Of a DNA stretch of 64,000 nucleotides, positions 46,501 through 58,429 are shown piece after piece. The notes beneath the pieces are model-generated. The model was not told the origin of the DNA. It saw only the letters and a list, made by a program, of their open reading frames with translations, and searched no databases. Each line of letters begins with the position of its first letter. The first letter of the stretch is position 1. Made by a program: the position numbers and the translations under genes. The DNA comes from Russula earlei. Lineage: Eukaryota; Basidiomycota; Agaricomycetes; Russulales; Russulaceae. The stretch is taken from positions 62,001-126,000 of the forward strand of contig JAGFNK010000103.1 in the NCBI GenBank assembly GCA_025769875.1. Direction: 5' to 3'.

Positions 46501-46680
46501 GTAGGCGTCGATCTGGTCCGATGGGAGGATGGTGGCGAGGTAGAGGGCGACGCAACCACCGCCGTTGCTTCTGCTAGCGGGGCGGAAGGAGCGAAGTCGG
46601 AAGAGAGTTGGAAGGTTATGCCGAAGAAAGTGCCACTGGACGCCCTGCCGCAGCCCACGCAGGAGCCGCAGCCTCGGTAG
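43552..46680 (+). CDS. Cid1-type poly(A)/poly(U) RNA nucleotidyltransferase
   Basis: Exons: 43552-43831, 43887-43973, 44045-44242, 44307-44328, 44393-44531, 44587-44618, 44676-44744, 44818-44926, 44981-45034, 45097-45156, then from 45218. The catalytic core has LLSFGSTANGFSLRNS (GS motif), DMDLCCLIDS (two metal-binding Asp) and PIVKLSLDP..IACDIGFEN (third Asp). The PAP-associated region follows: INSPYEGTLSSYGYVLLVI, NTWFFDDIELLRQRW, LLIDFFKYFSRDFSYN and DPFETGFNVARCV. These enzymes add A or U tails to RNA 3' ends. A Ser/Pro-rich tail follows, but the frame must change near 45400-45540 and again near 46340-46430 (an intron 46338-46428 fits) to reach the likely stop at 46680. A 43 nt intron (45497-45539) is one solution for the first change. 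The start codon is uncertain. Confidence 0.87.
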
Positions 46681-47426
46681 GTTCCCTCGATGGGTCCCAA
46701 AGCGGTTTGCTGTCTAGAGAGCGCCTGCGACGCCTGTGCCTCAAGCAGCGAGGAAAACGACACGTTCGTCTTCTACTGTTCATATGCGCCACTACCGTCA
46801 TCCATATTCATCATCGTCATCGTCATCGTCATCGTCATTGGTCACCACCGCCGCCCGCGAAGCACTCGTACTGGTGTCACTATTCTTATGGCAATGTTTC
46901 GTGCGCCGCTCGGTCGTCGTATAATCTCACACGGCATCACACAATGCAGCCTGCATAAGCTCGCAATACTTGCATCCAACAGCATTCCACTACTTATTTC
47001 TCTTCCTCCACGACCTCATTCCAATACAAAACTCCTATCGTCCTGCCCACGGCTGTCGCATTCGTTCTTGACATCCTGGTTTTCGTTCCGATATCATACA
47101 TACTTGCACTGCTTCCAACAACTCTTTACTGGAACAACCACATTCCACTCTTCCCTGAGGCATTGGCGTTGCTGTAGTGCTGTATCCCTCACAGTCGTAC
47201 TCACATTAGTGTTGGCAACGTGTCAAGGCCTAGACGCGTACATACACAGTGCTTTACGGGTGCCTACCAACGCTGACCCCATGTACCACAAATACCGTAT
47301 ATGGATGCAGGTGCGCAACGGTAGATAAGTAGATAAGCGCTCATGATCCCGAATATTACAGAAGAAAGAGACATGACAGGGGGAGGACGTGAGATGCGAT
47401 CCGCTGATAGTTGGCCTTCGGTGTGG
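46681..47426. other. Convergent 3' intergenic region
   Basis: Lies between the ends of the Cid1-type gene and LSM7. Contains a short CGTCAT tandem run near 46810-46840. Open frames here show no domain. Confidence 0.4.
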
Positions 47427-48012
47427 TCATTCTTGTGAGACGAACGGATTCGCGATCTCTTCGAGCCCGTCGACAGGGCTGAGCAATGTTATTGTAGGAC
47501 CGCGGAGCACGGCGAGGCCCAATGTGCGCGTGCGTGGCTCTGGATCTACAGGAGCGATGCGGTGTTAAAAAAAGGAAAGGTTGAGGTGGTAAGGCCTGAC
47601 AGACCTTGCACTTGTTCCTCTACTTCGTCGAGGACCAGGTTGAGCAGCTGGTCATATCCCTTGAGCACGCCTGTCACTGTTTGCAGCGTTGGCGAGACCT
47701 AGGAGTGAAAGGAGAAGGTGAAGAAAAACGGCACCTTCACGTCCGCCGGTAAACTTGACTCGGATGCGAGCATTGACATACTTGGCCAAGTCGAGTATCG
47801 CCTCGCGCTTGGGCTTGTCCAGCGTCGGCTGCGGCCCCTGTGGCCCACCATGCCGCCCTCCTCCGTGCCCGCGTGGGAAGGATATGTTGTTGCTCACCCC
47901 TCGTTGTGCGCCTCGCGTTGCGCTGCCGCGACCCTGCGGGTGAGGGGGACGAGGAAAACAGTTATTCTTTCATCCTCCTTCCTCATATATTCGGGCGTAC
48001 CCGTTCTGCCAT
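47427..48012 (-). CDS. LSM7: U6 snRNA-associated Sm-like protein LSm7
   Basis: Four exons, 48012-48001, 47933-47735, 47676-47605 and 47545-47427, give 133 residues. The first exon is only 12 nt (MAER) and splices into a Gly/Arg-rich leader (GRGSATRGAQRG), a common start in fungal LSm7. The Sm fold follows: Sm1 PKREAILDLAKYVNARIRVKFTGGREVTGVLKGYD (split by an intron after GGRE) with QLLNLVLDEVEEQ, and Sm2 TLGLAVLRGPTITLLS. It is one subunit of the LSm1-7 ring (cytoplasmic mRNA decapping) and the LSm2-8 ring (nuclear U6 snRNP). Normal length for the family with a longer N-terminus. Divergent from the importin gene, 365 bp between starts. Confidence 0.93.
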
Positions 48013-48377
48013 GTAGTATATAACTTAAAAAGCCTTTTTTTTGCGTGTGTAGTGGTGTGGGTGTGGGTGTGGTGGCGGCGGTCGCGGTTGTGGGGGAAAC
48101 GTTTATTTTCACTGGATCGCTTGGCTTGATATTTCCGCTGCTCGTTTTGCCTGATCGTGTGTGTTGATAGAGCAGTGATCTGATCGATGTGAGAAATTTT
48201 CTAATGAAAGGAAGAGATGGGCACTGACTGGGCAGGACAAGGAAAACATACACGCACACACACACACGAGGAACCGTCGACTCGCTTTTATTCTCTTTCC
48301 TCTTCCTCTTGTAAGGATCCACTCTCCTCTTTCTCTCTCCCTCTCACATCTCCATCCTCACGATCCAGTTCACGACC

Positions 48378-51300
48378 ATGAATGCCGGCGAGCTTCTTGC
48401 CAATTCCCTATCGCCAGGTATTGTAGTTGCCTCTTTGTCCAGCGGCTGATTCGTCCTGTCGCCCGCATCCCGCATCCCGTCTCTCCCCCTCTCCCTCGCT
48501 CCCTGGGATCGCCCAATTTTACTCATCCTTTCTCCCCCTCAGATCAGGCTACGCGTGAAAATGCCACACAAAAACTAGAGCAGGCATCCCGGGAGAACTA
48601 CGTGCGTCTCATTTTTCTGCGCATCGCTGCGGCCTCCGCCCTTACCCTCCCGTTTCCCCAAAAACATCACACACATCCCCCTTGTTTAAATTACTCTTCT
48701 ATTTTTCGTCGCGTTGAATTTCCTTGCGCACTCAGCCCGGCTATGTGCACACGCTCGCCTCAGAGCTCGCCAATGAAGCTAGCCCCGTGTTCGTCCGGAA
48801 CGCCGCTGGCCTCGCGCTGAAGAACGCTCTCACTGCCCGTGTACGTCGTCCTCCCCGTCCCGGTCCTCCCTTCGCTCCCTCTGGCTCATGTCTCGTGCTG
48901 CCCCCCATAGGACAGCGCGCGCCAGACGGAGTACTCGGCCCGCTGGCTCGCCCTCGATGTCAAGATCCGCGGCGAGATCAAAGAGTTCGTCCTGCGCGGG
49001 CTTCACTCTGAGCAGGTCAAGGCTGGCACCGTCGCCGCTCAGAGCGTCGCGGCTATCGCGACGGTGGAGCTTCCTCAGGGCCAGTGGCCCAATCTTATCG
49101 AGATCCTCCTGCGCTTTGTGAACACTGGGACGAGCGTGCCCTTAAGACAGTCAACGCTTAGCGCGATCGGCTTTATCTGTGAGGTTTTGGTGCGTCTTTT
49201 GTTCCTCCGTTTTTTTTTTCGGCAGTTTTTTCAGATTCCCCGTTCAACTCTCCCTCACTAATTTTTAGGATCCCGAGGTGTTGAGCGCGAGCGCGGACGG
49301 GATCTTGACCGCCGTCGTCCATGGAGCACGGAAGGAGGAACCCTCGACGGACGTACAGCTGGCTGCCATGCAGGCGCTCTACAATTCACTCTCTTTCATT
49401 CGTGAAAATTTCGAGCGAGAGGTATCACCTATTTTCAATCGCAGCTAGGCGGCTTAAGCGACTCTCTCTCAGGGCGAGCGCAATTACATCATGCAAGTGG
49501 TGTGCGAAGCAACTCAAAGCCCATCTGTCCAAGTGCAGGCCACGGCCTTCGAGTGTCTGGTGCGGATCATGACGTTGTATTACAGCAAGATGGCCTATTA
49601 TATGGAACGTGCACTCTTTGGGGTACATCATTTAATATCAAACTATCTGGGCGGTTTTCTGACTAATCATACGTGATAGCTTACCGTGATGGGTATGAAA
49701 TCAGAGGAGGAGTCTGTCGCGCTGCAGGCTATAGAGTTTTGGACGTCCGTAGCCGAGGAGGAAACGAATCTCGAGAATGATTACCTCGATGCCCAAGATG
49801 TAAGCCATGAAAATTTGTCTGTCCTAAATTTTCCTTGACTTTACTCAGGGCCTCCTCGATGGAGATGTCGACGTTCCCAAGTACTTTGCCAAGATCGCAC
49901 TTCCCGAAGTCGTTCCGGTCCTCCTTCAACTCCTCACTCGTCAAGACGAGGATGCTGAGGAAGGCGAATGGAATGTCTCCATGGCAGCCGGCACATGTCT
50001 TTCCTTCCTCGCCCAGGCAGTGCACGACTCAATCGTTCCCGGTGTGATACCCTTCATCGAGGCGAACATCAAGCAGGACAACTGGCACAACCGCGAGGCG
50101 GCAGTGATGGCTTTTGGCTCAATTCTCGTCGGGCCGGATCCTACCGTGCTCACTCCGCTCGTCAACCAAGCCCTGCCGATTTTGATCAGCATGATGTCGG
50201 ACCCACAAGCACAGGTGAAGGACACAACGGCCTGGACCCTCGGTCGCATCTGCGAGAGCCTCATTACGTCGATCAAGCCAGATGTACATTTGCACCCGCT
50301 TGTCACCGCGCTCGTTGCCGGTTTGCAGGACAGGCCACATATCATTGCGAATTGCTGTTGGGCCTTGATGAACCTCGCAGACGGGCTATTCGAGTTGTAT
50401 GAGTCAAGCGAGGAACAGAACACCGGTCCGCTTTCACCATACTTTGAGGGCATCGTTGGTGCGCTGCTTCAGGTCACCGAGACGTACGTTGACCACGGTC
50501 TTGTTTGTCTCACCCGAATGCTCCCCTCCGTGCTCACACTCTCGTGCCAGTGCGGGTAATGAATCGAACTATCGCACGTCTGCGTACGAGGCTATTACGT
50601 CGTTCGTTCAGCAGGCAACCCCTGATTGCGTCCAAGTCGTGTCCAACACGGCTCTGAAGATCCTGGACCGTATGGAGCACCTCCTCAACGTTCAGGTGCG
50701 TTGTTACTATATGGATACCTGGGTTTCGCTCACACCGTTTCGTTCAGAATCAAATCCTTGGTTCTGATGACCGTAATAATTGGAATGACTTGCAGAGTAA
50801 CCTCTGCAGTGTCTCTGTTGTACGCACGTCCTTTCTATCAGAGTTCAGTTGACCCTGATTTGTACTTAGAGCGTGATCCGCAAACTGGGGGCTGAAATCC
50901 AGCCGCTCGCTGACCGCATCATGACGCTCATTCTTCAATTGATCCAGTCGGCTGGAAAAACGTCGACGATCCTTGAGGACGCGTTCCTCGTTGTTGGGTC
51001 GCTCTCTGCCGCAATAGAAATCAAGTTCGCGCCATACATACCTGCATTCTTACCGTTCCTCTATCCGGCCTTAAAGGCGTACGATGATACACAGCTATGC
51101 ACGGTCGCCGTGGGCATCATTGGTGATATTTCGCGCGCTCTTGGTGACCAGACGGAGCAATACGCGCAGGCGTTTGTGACGGTGCTACTCGAAAACTTGT
51201 CGAGCGAGGTACTAAATCGAAACGTGAAAATTTCCATCCTGGCGTGTTTTGGTGACATTGCGCTCGCGATCGGGCCCAAGTTTGAGCCATATTTGGAGAC

Positions 51301-51893
51301 GGCGATGACGGTGCTCAGGCAGGCAGCGGCACTGCAAGCCAACCCTGTATGTGTCCACGCCTTGGTCTTGTTACTCGAGATCTGCTGAGTGATTTTGTTA
51401 TTTGATCTGCAGCTTGACTACGAGTCTATCGACTACATCTCAAACTTGCGCGAAGGCATTCTCGATGCGCACACAGGTATCATCACAGGCTTTAAGAAGA
51501 CCGACCGGGGTATGTATCAGTTGTCTCCCGTCCCTTATTTTTCCAGGTCGACAACTTACCCGCGGCGATAGCTCAACTACTGATTTCTCACGCGGTTGTC
51601 ATCCTTGAACTTGTGCAAAAGGTCCTTACGGACGACAACAGCGGCGAACCTCTGGACAAGCTCGCGCTTGGTGTCATCGGTGATCTTGCGGACGCGTTCC
51701 CGAACGGCGAGATCAAGCCACTTCTTCTAGCTGAGTGGATCGGGACAAGTCTGGTCTCACGTAAAGGTTATGACAAGGAGACGAAGACGACGGTCAAGTG
51801 GGCGCGTGAAGTGCGTGTTTCCTCGAGCGCTTCCCTCGTATCTCGGACGCTCATTCATTGACCCTGCAGATGGTTAAACGTGCGACCGCATGA
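48378..51893 (+). CDS. KAP95: Importin subunit beta-1 (karyopherin beta)
   Basis: Fourteen exons: 48378-48417, 48543-48601, 48736-48840, 48911-49189, 49269-49421, 49473-49622, 49680-49799, 49849-50483, 50551-50695, 50748-50819, 50870-51346, 51413-51509, 51572-51810 and 51870-51893. They sum to 864 aa, the usual family length, and all phases agree. HEAT-repeat protein throughout: VFVRNAAGLALKNALTAR and STLSAIGFICEVL near the N-terminus, EEEGEWNVSMAAGTCL-type block (AEEGEWNVSMAAGTCLSFLA), DNWHNREAAVMAFGSILVGP, QVKDTTAWTLGRICE and NCCWALMNLADG in the middle. It ends TTVKWAREMVKRATA. It carries cargo, through importin alpha or directly, into the nucleus and is released by Ran-GTP. The final coding exon is only 24 nt. 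Confidence 0.95.
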
Positions 51894-52346
51894 GGGTCCT
51901 CCTTTTCAGCGTCCCCACCTTGTAGCTTTTTTTCTTTTTTTTTTTTTTTTTTTTCCCTCCCTAATTCTTTTTGCTCTTTTACTCTTCTGTGCCGTCTTCT
52001 CTCATCCGTTAATTTCCTCTCTTTTTTGTGCAACTGTCTCTCATCACAATCAACTCGCCATCTGAAGGAGGCACAATACAACAGCATCGTGATCTCTACA
52101 AGCTTCATAGTTAGTCAAGCTCAATCCTGTTTTTGTTATAGTCGTCGTAGTAGTAGTTGGTACGTTAAGTAGACCAAAGGTTTCGTCTCTGATCACAGGT
52201 ATATCGCATACTAGCGCACGGTCACCTCTCGAATATCCCTTTCCTCGGATATAACATAACTTTTTTCTTGACCCCCTGCAAGATCATGTGATCGCATATA
52301 CCCGGACCTTTATTTCGTTCGTTCACCTCGCCTTACTCAGCTCTCC
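51894..52346. other. Intergenic region between KAP95 and the Lon gene
   Basis: Holds the importin 3' UTR and the Lon promoter. A pyrimidine tract with a long T run lies at about 51927-51955. No gene seen. Confidence 0.5.
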
Positions 52347-55300
52347 ATGCCCTCCTTACCTCTCATCGCCCTCCCTTATCCACTCGTTCTACTTCCCGGC
52401 GCACGCGCATCCTTCTCCATCTCCCCAAAACTAGCAGATGCTCTCATTCGTCTCATCGACTCCTCCATCAATAACCCCGTCCTCGTCGCAGTTCCCCTCG
52501 TCCAGCACGAAGGAACGCCCTCCTTGAACAAATGGGGCGTCACATCCCGCATCACCCGCTTCGTCCGCCCGCGCCCGCACTCGAACGAGCCCTACTTGCT
52601 CACCCTCACAGGCACCACCCGCGTCCGCCTGATCGACCCGCCCCCAATTTCCAATATCCCCACCCCCATCCCCGCCAACCAAACAGCGTCCCTCGCCAAC
52701 GAGGACGAGGAAAGTGACAACAACAGCGGCGTCAACGACGCCTTGCCCCAACTGCCTCGCGTGGATGTGATCTACCCCCCGCCAGATGCGCACGAACGAC
52801 CGGCGCCGGATCTCGTGCAGGAATTCAAGGCGGCCGCCGTGCGCTTGCTCGAGCGCTTTGCCCAGGATACGTCGCAGTCGGCGCGCAAGCGCGAGAGCTG
52901 GTCTCGCATTGCGCAGCTCGTTGAGGAGACTGAGCTTGATAAGGCTGCCGCCCTCGCAGACGCTATTGTGTCCGCCATTGGCGCGGAGCATGCGGATAAA
53001 CTCGGTCAGTGGGTCTTCTTTTCGTTTCGTTCTCCGTTCTCTATCGCCTGCCGCTCAAATCCCGAGGGACACCCACCATATGGGGAATCTGCGCTGTCTC
53101 TTTTTCCAATTCATGCGGGGGGCGATCGGCTCACCTTTCCCGTAAATTTGCCAAACTCCGGAGCGAGGTGCTAACGTGTTCTCTTCTCTGTGTTCATCAG
53201 TCCTCCTTTCCACCGAATCTCCCTCTTTACGCCTCCAGCTCGTTACCAATGTGTTGACGAAGCAACTCTCTATCGCCGAGGTTAGCACGAAAATCGCCAC
53301 GGCCGTAGACGAGTCCCTCTCCAAGCAACAGAAGGCGCTATTTCTCCGTCAACAGCTCGCCGCAATTAATGCCGAGTTGCAGCGCCTAGAGCCAGGCAAC
53401 ACCGCCCTGCATGGCACAGGGAATGGCGTCGAGGACGAGGACGACCTTGATGCTCTCATTCGTCGAGTTGATGCTCTTCCAATTGCGACTGAGGTTCGCC
53501 GCGTTGCCTCGGCCGAGGCACGCCGCCTCAAGCGGATCCCCTCCCAGAATGCAGAACACGGCGTTGTGAGAAACTACGTGCGTCCCCTGCGCTTTACTCC
53601 CACCCATGCACTTCCTGACCTAAATCGTCCACCGCCAGTTGGAGTGGATCACTGCGTTGCCATGGGTGCCCCCACCCGCAGGCTCGGACGCCCTTATGAG
53701 TGCCAACTTTCTGACCAACGCAAAGTCGCAGCTTGACGCGGATCACTTTGGCCTGGACAAGGTCAAACGGCGACTGATCGAATACCTTGCCGTCGTCCGT
53801 CTGCGCGCATTGATTGCACAAGAGGCCGAGGCGCAACAAGCCAAAGCTCAGGAGGTCCCGCTTAAAAGAGCCCACGAGGACCCGACAGCCAGTGTCAGTG
53901 AGGGCCATGAGCAAAAGGCAAAAGGTAACGCCTACAACGCTCTTGTCAAGGTGGGAGATATCCCTTCTATGCCCATCCCGTCACCAAGTTCAACCGATGC
54001 GCAAACGCCGCGCCAAGCGGCCAAAACCATCAAGGCCCCGATTTTGCTGTGCGTGTCCGATGCTGTGTTCACCACTTGATCACGTCATGAATGTGAAAAA
54101 AAAAAAAACCTCAGGTTCGTCGGGCCACCAGGGACGGGAAAGACGTCGTTAGGACAGTCAATTGCTCGCGCGCTCGGTCGACCCTTCCAGCGAATTGCTC
54201 TCGGCGGCGTTCGCGATGAGGCAGAGATCCGGGGCCATCGGCGGACATATGTCGCCAGCGGACCTGGTTTACTTGCACAAGCGCTGCGCAAGGCTGGTCG
54301 TATGGATCCTGTTATTTTATTGTGGGTCCTTCTGTCTGTCTTGCTCTCCTCGGACCGCGCTTTAACGAGAGTAGAGATGAGATTGACAAAGTCGGTCAAT
54401 CCAACTATCACGGTGATCCTTCTGCGGCGTTGCTGGAGGTGCTCGACCCAGAACAAAATGTCGCTTTCAACGTGTGTCGCCTTTAAGATGCCTTGATATA
54501 GCTAATCTTGACGCGGTTTCAATGAATCGCAGGATCATTACATCAACATTCCGATCGATCTTTCGCAGGTTTTATTCATTTGTACGGCCAACTCGCTCGA
54601 CACAATCGTGCCACCACTCCTCGACCGGTGCGAGGTGATCCAACTCTCTGGCTACACGCACGACGAGAAGTTACACATCGCCCGGCGTTTCCTCCTCTCG
54701 AAGCAGGTCGTACAGAACGGTCTAACGGAAGCGCATGTTCAACTAACTGAACCAGCGCTCCGCCATGTAGTCACACACTACACACGCGAGGCTGGCGTAC
54801 GTGCGCTCGAACGTGCCATTGGCGGCGTCGTGCGCTTCAAGGCCGTCGAATGGGCGGCGCATGTTGACGCGCAGGGACTGCCGCCGTCATCGCATCCATC
54901 CGTCGTCTCTTCGCGGTCGACCTTACCCTCTGTGACGAACCCCACGGGCTCATTAATCAAGAAGGTAACAGTTGGCGATGCTGGATACGATCCGGTCGTT
55001 GAGATCTACGAACTCGAGAAGATCCTTGGCTTGTCACGACATGACAGCGAGGACCGCGACCGAGAGGCAAGGCGTGGTGTTGTTTGGGGCCTCGTCGTGA
55101 CTGGCATGGGCGAAGGTGAGATCATGCCCGTCGAGAGCATTGCAACACCTGGAAATGGGAGCCTCAAACTTACCGGTTCGCTCGGCGACGTGCGTTTTCC
55201 CCGCCCCCACCATGGAAGAGTCGAAGTGTTTTGACTTTGCCCTGGCTGTGGCTGCATAGATCATCAAAGAGAGCGCAGAGATTGCGCTCAGTTGGGTCAA

Positions 55301-55873
55301 GACGCATGCGTACGACCTGGGAATCACCAACAAGCGTTCGCAGGATCCACTACGGATACCAGATGCCACGATAGACTTACACTTGCACCTTCCCGCGGGT
55401 GCGCAGAAGAAGGATGGACCAAGTGCAGGGGTCGCAATGGTGCGCAGAGCTTCTGTGTGTCAGAGTCTTATGCTAAAACGACGGGGTGAAGATCTGTGCG
55501 ATGGTGTCCCTCTTGACTGGAAAGTGTGTCCCACCTACGACTGCCATGACTGGTGAGGTACGCGAACGGATTGCCACTCACGTTAAAGCTGCTGCCCTGA
55601 CGGATTTGACTGCAGATCACACTTCGCGGACGCGTCTCGCCTGTCGGTGGAATTAAAGAAAAGGTACTGGGCGCGCACCGTGCGGGCGCCAACAAGGTGA
55701 TCCTCCCCTGGGCGAACAGGAAGGACGTAGAACACGACGTGCCGAAGGAGGTGCGTGCGCGGACGCAGTTCGTCTTTGCGAGGACGGTGCGCGAGGCGCT
55801 TGACGCGGCGTTTGGCACTGGCACGTTGCCGTGGCGGGCAGACGCGCTCTCGCTCCTCGAGAGCAGGCTATAG
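52347..55873 (+). CDS. Peroxisomal Lon-type ATP-dependent protease
   Basis: Nine exons: 52347-53004, 53201-53577, 53639-54048, 54115-54321, 54375-54471, 54533-55189, 55260-55439, 55492-55557 and 55616-55873, giving 969 aa with consistent phases. N-terminal Lon domain ([20 protein letters not shown]), a coiled-coil linker ([18 protein letters not shown]), then AAA+ with Walker [10 protein letters not shown], the [21 protein letters not shown] block, and Walker B ILLDEIDK. The protease domain has the Ser-Lys dyad in [10 protein letters not shown] and [14 protein letters not shown]. The protein starts without a mitochondrial presequence and ends ...LLESRL, where SRL fits the PTS1 peroxisomal signal, so it is the peroxisomal (Lon2/Pln) type. 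Degrades unfolded or oxidised matrix proteins. The segment at about residues 440-520 ([14 protein letters not shown]...) is an extra disordered insert before Walker A. Confidence 0.93.
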
Positions 55874-56234
55874 AACACAGGGAGCAGAAACGCTAAAGCT
55901 GGAAATAAAAAAAAACCAAAGGGCACACGTTTGTGTAACCTCGGGCCCGGGCTTTATTTTGCTTGCACGAGTCTCTTCAGCGCCATCATCTCCATCTGCA
56001 CACCCTTTGCACCAGTTGTATGAATATCGTCGGGATGCATCATCACGGTCCTGCCGACTGGGGCCATACCTCATTCGCTCGTGTTTTCGCGTTGCGCATC
56101 TCGCCCCCCCCCTGTCTGTGTCATTGATAAGAATACATACTCTTTTTATTTTATTTTTTTAATTTGTATCGTATGTATTTGGGTCGGATGAAGGGATCTC
56201 GCTACAAATACCCCCAACCGGTGAACAGTTATTA
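55874..56234. other. 3' flank of the Lon gene
   Basis: No gene seen. A T-rich stretch (TTTTTATTTTATTTTTTTAA near 56141-56160) precedes the Harbinger end. Confidence 0.45.
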
Positions 56235-56526
56235 GGCCCCATACAGCAACCAAGATTTCTTGAACTTGAAACTTGAACTTGGAACTTGAATTTTGGGATT
56301 AGCCAGGTGTGACAGGTGTGACAGGTGTGATGACAGTGACATGTCATATGATTAATTAATATCAGTTGTTTTTGTCTGTTAATTGTAACTAACATATTTG
56401 CATATGTGATGTTGTTGTCATTGTAATGACTGAAGTGCCCAAAAACTTTTTATGCCCCTCTGAGTCATGGCCAAATTTTTACCCCCCAATTTTGAGTCAT
56501 CACCTGTCCATCCCCTGGTCAATGCT

Positions 56527-57808
56527 ATGGCTGATTACCTTGATCAGGAGAGGCTGTATCTGCAGCAGGTACAATGGCAATGCCAACAACTTCTAATGAT
56601 TTTATAATTTACAGGTTATGCCCTTTATGGCTTCCAGGCCATACTGTCAATACTCAAACCCCATTCTCCTCCTATTCCATATCACACCACCCTCACTGAT
56701 CTTGCCTGGGTCCATGAACTACTCACTGGCCACCCAGAATGCATTTGGAATGAACTTGGGGTCCATAAAGATTTGTTTCACAAGCTCCAACAGACTCTCT
56801 GTGACTTTGGTGTTGTGTCATCTTGGCATGTCCAAATTGAAGAACAGGTTGCCAAATTTCTCTATGCCACTTCCACCAGGCTGTCAACAACAAATATTGG
56901 AGAGTGTTTTCAGTGGTCACCAGGCATGGTCTCAATGGATGTATCCCATGGTTTCCTTCTATGTATCTTCTGATGGATATCCAGATATTTTAAAATGATA
57001 CTCAGAGTTCTCACAACCCCCCCTTTCTACACCACCTTTGTATAGCTTCCTGATGCCAATTCCCCTCCTCACTCCTTTATCCAAGGGAATCCCAATTTTT
57101 TTTCCCTTTTTCAATGATGCCCTGGGTGCTATCAATGGCACCCACATTGGTTGTTACTCCACTGCCACAGAGCATGATGCAACGAGAGACTGCAACAGCA
57201 TTCTCTCACAGAACTGCCTTGCTGCTTGCTCATTTGACCTCCACTTCAGATATCTTTTGACTGGTTGGGAGGGCTCCACTGCTGACTCAACTCTTTTCCA
57301 CAATGCCAATCATTCCAATTTCCCCATCCCAAGAGGGAAATACTATCTCACTGATGCAGGCTTTGCCTCATCAAACACACTGCTTGTTCCTTATCGAGGT
57401 GTACAATATCATCTATCTGAGTGGGGTCATGCTGGCATATGGTGTGTACTCACTTTCTTTTCCATCTTCTCACTAATTTTTATGCTTGTCCTAGGCCACT
57501 GCACACCCCAGGAATTATTATTCAATCTGTACCATCCTCAAGCTCACAATGTCATAGAGTGTATGTTTGGAATTCTCAAGCAGCATTTCAAAATCCTTTG
57601 GTACCCCCCTGAGTATAACATGGATATTCAAGTGTGCATCCCATTGGCACTTGCAGCCCTTCACAATTTTATTCACCATTATGATCACAGTGAGATCAAC
57701 ATATTTGATGACAGGGTAGACCCTCAGATGGGTTATTGTGAAGTGGTTGGTGAACTGGGAAGATGGGTAGTGACATGCTATGAGAGGGAGCAAGCAAATA
57801 TCAGGTGA
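56527..57808 (+). pseudogene. PIF/Harbinger transposase, copy 2, degenerate
   Basis: Starts MADYLDQERLYLQQVQWQ and aligns with copy 1 throughout, but has several stops before 57040 (TAA before FTGYALYG, TGA after CIF). The 3' half (57105-57808) stays open: DALGAINGTHIGC, GKYYLTDAGFASS and HNVIECMFGILKQHF. The first catalytic position is Asn (GAIN) instead of the Asp seen in copy 1 (GAID), so nuclease activity is lost on that ground alone. It keeps CGA (Arg, 57395-57397) where copy 1 has a TGA stop. Confidence 0.85.
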
Positions 57809-58429
57809 GACAGGATTGCAGGTGAGATGTGGGAGCAGTATCAGAAAACACTTCAGGATTGTGCAGCAGGTATTTAGTTCAGACACATGTCCACATGTTT
57901 TCAGAAAATGAAAGAACACTTCATGGCATCCAACAAATTACAATACAGGTGTGTGATGCATGATTACTGTAGAAGTACAGCTACAGTCAGGACATCCTGG
58001 CCTTCTCCAATAGATCCTTGATGTAGTTGTGTGCAATCTCACACAACAATGCTGACCTGTTAGTCATAAGCACAATATAACTGTCTATGTGCATGATGTC
58101 ACAAGATCCCAAGATATTGATCACAGGGACAACATCATCCATGGAGAGCCATTCACCATTCAGTTCAATATCCTTGGTAAGATGTTGAATTGCCAGTGAC
58201 TGACAGGTGGTCTTGGGAAGTGCCAAGATAGTTATGATGTCATTTGAAGGTGGCATATGCATGGCTGGAGGTGGGGCTGGGGCTGGGTTTGAGGGGAGTG
58301 CCAGTGACATTGGGGGTGGGGATGAAGCCATAAGTGTTGAAGTTATCAGCAAACCTCTCCATGGTTGACTGCATGCCATGGACAGCAACTGCTGTGGAAT
58401 CAGACTTGAGTTTTTTGGTCAATGAGGAA

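Noticed and set aside
47018..47328. Plus-strand open frame between the Cid1-type gene and LSM7
   Set aside because: No domain, likely 3' UTR or spacer of convergent genes.
47894..48322. A 142-residue minus-strand frame upstream of LSM7
   Set aside because: Its only supported coding parts are the 12 nt first exon and the LSM7 leader, which are read after splicing; the rest is 5' UTR or promoter.
52431..52991. A 186-residue minus-strand frame inside the Lon gene
   Set aside because: It lies entirely opposite the well-supported first Lon exon and has no recognisable motif.
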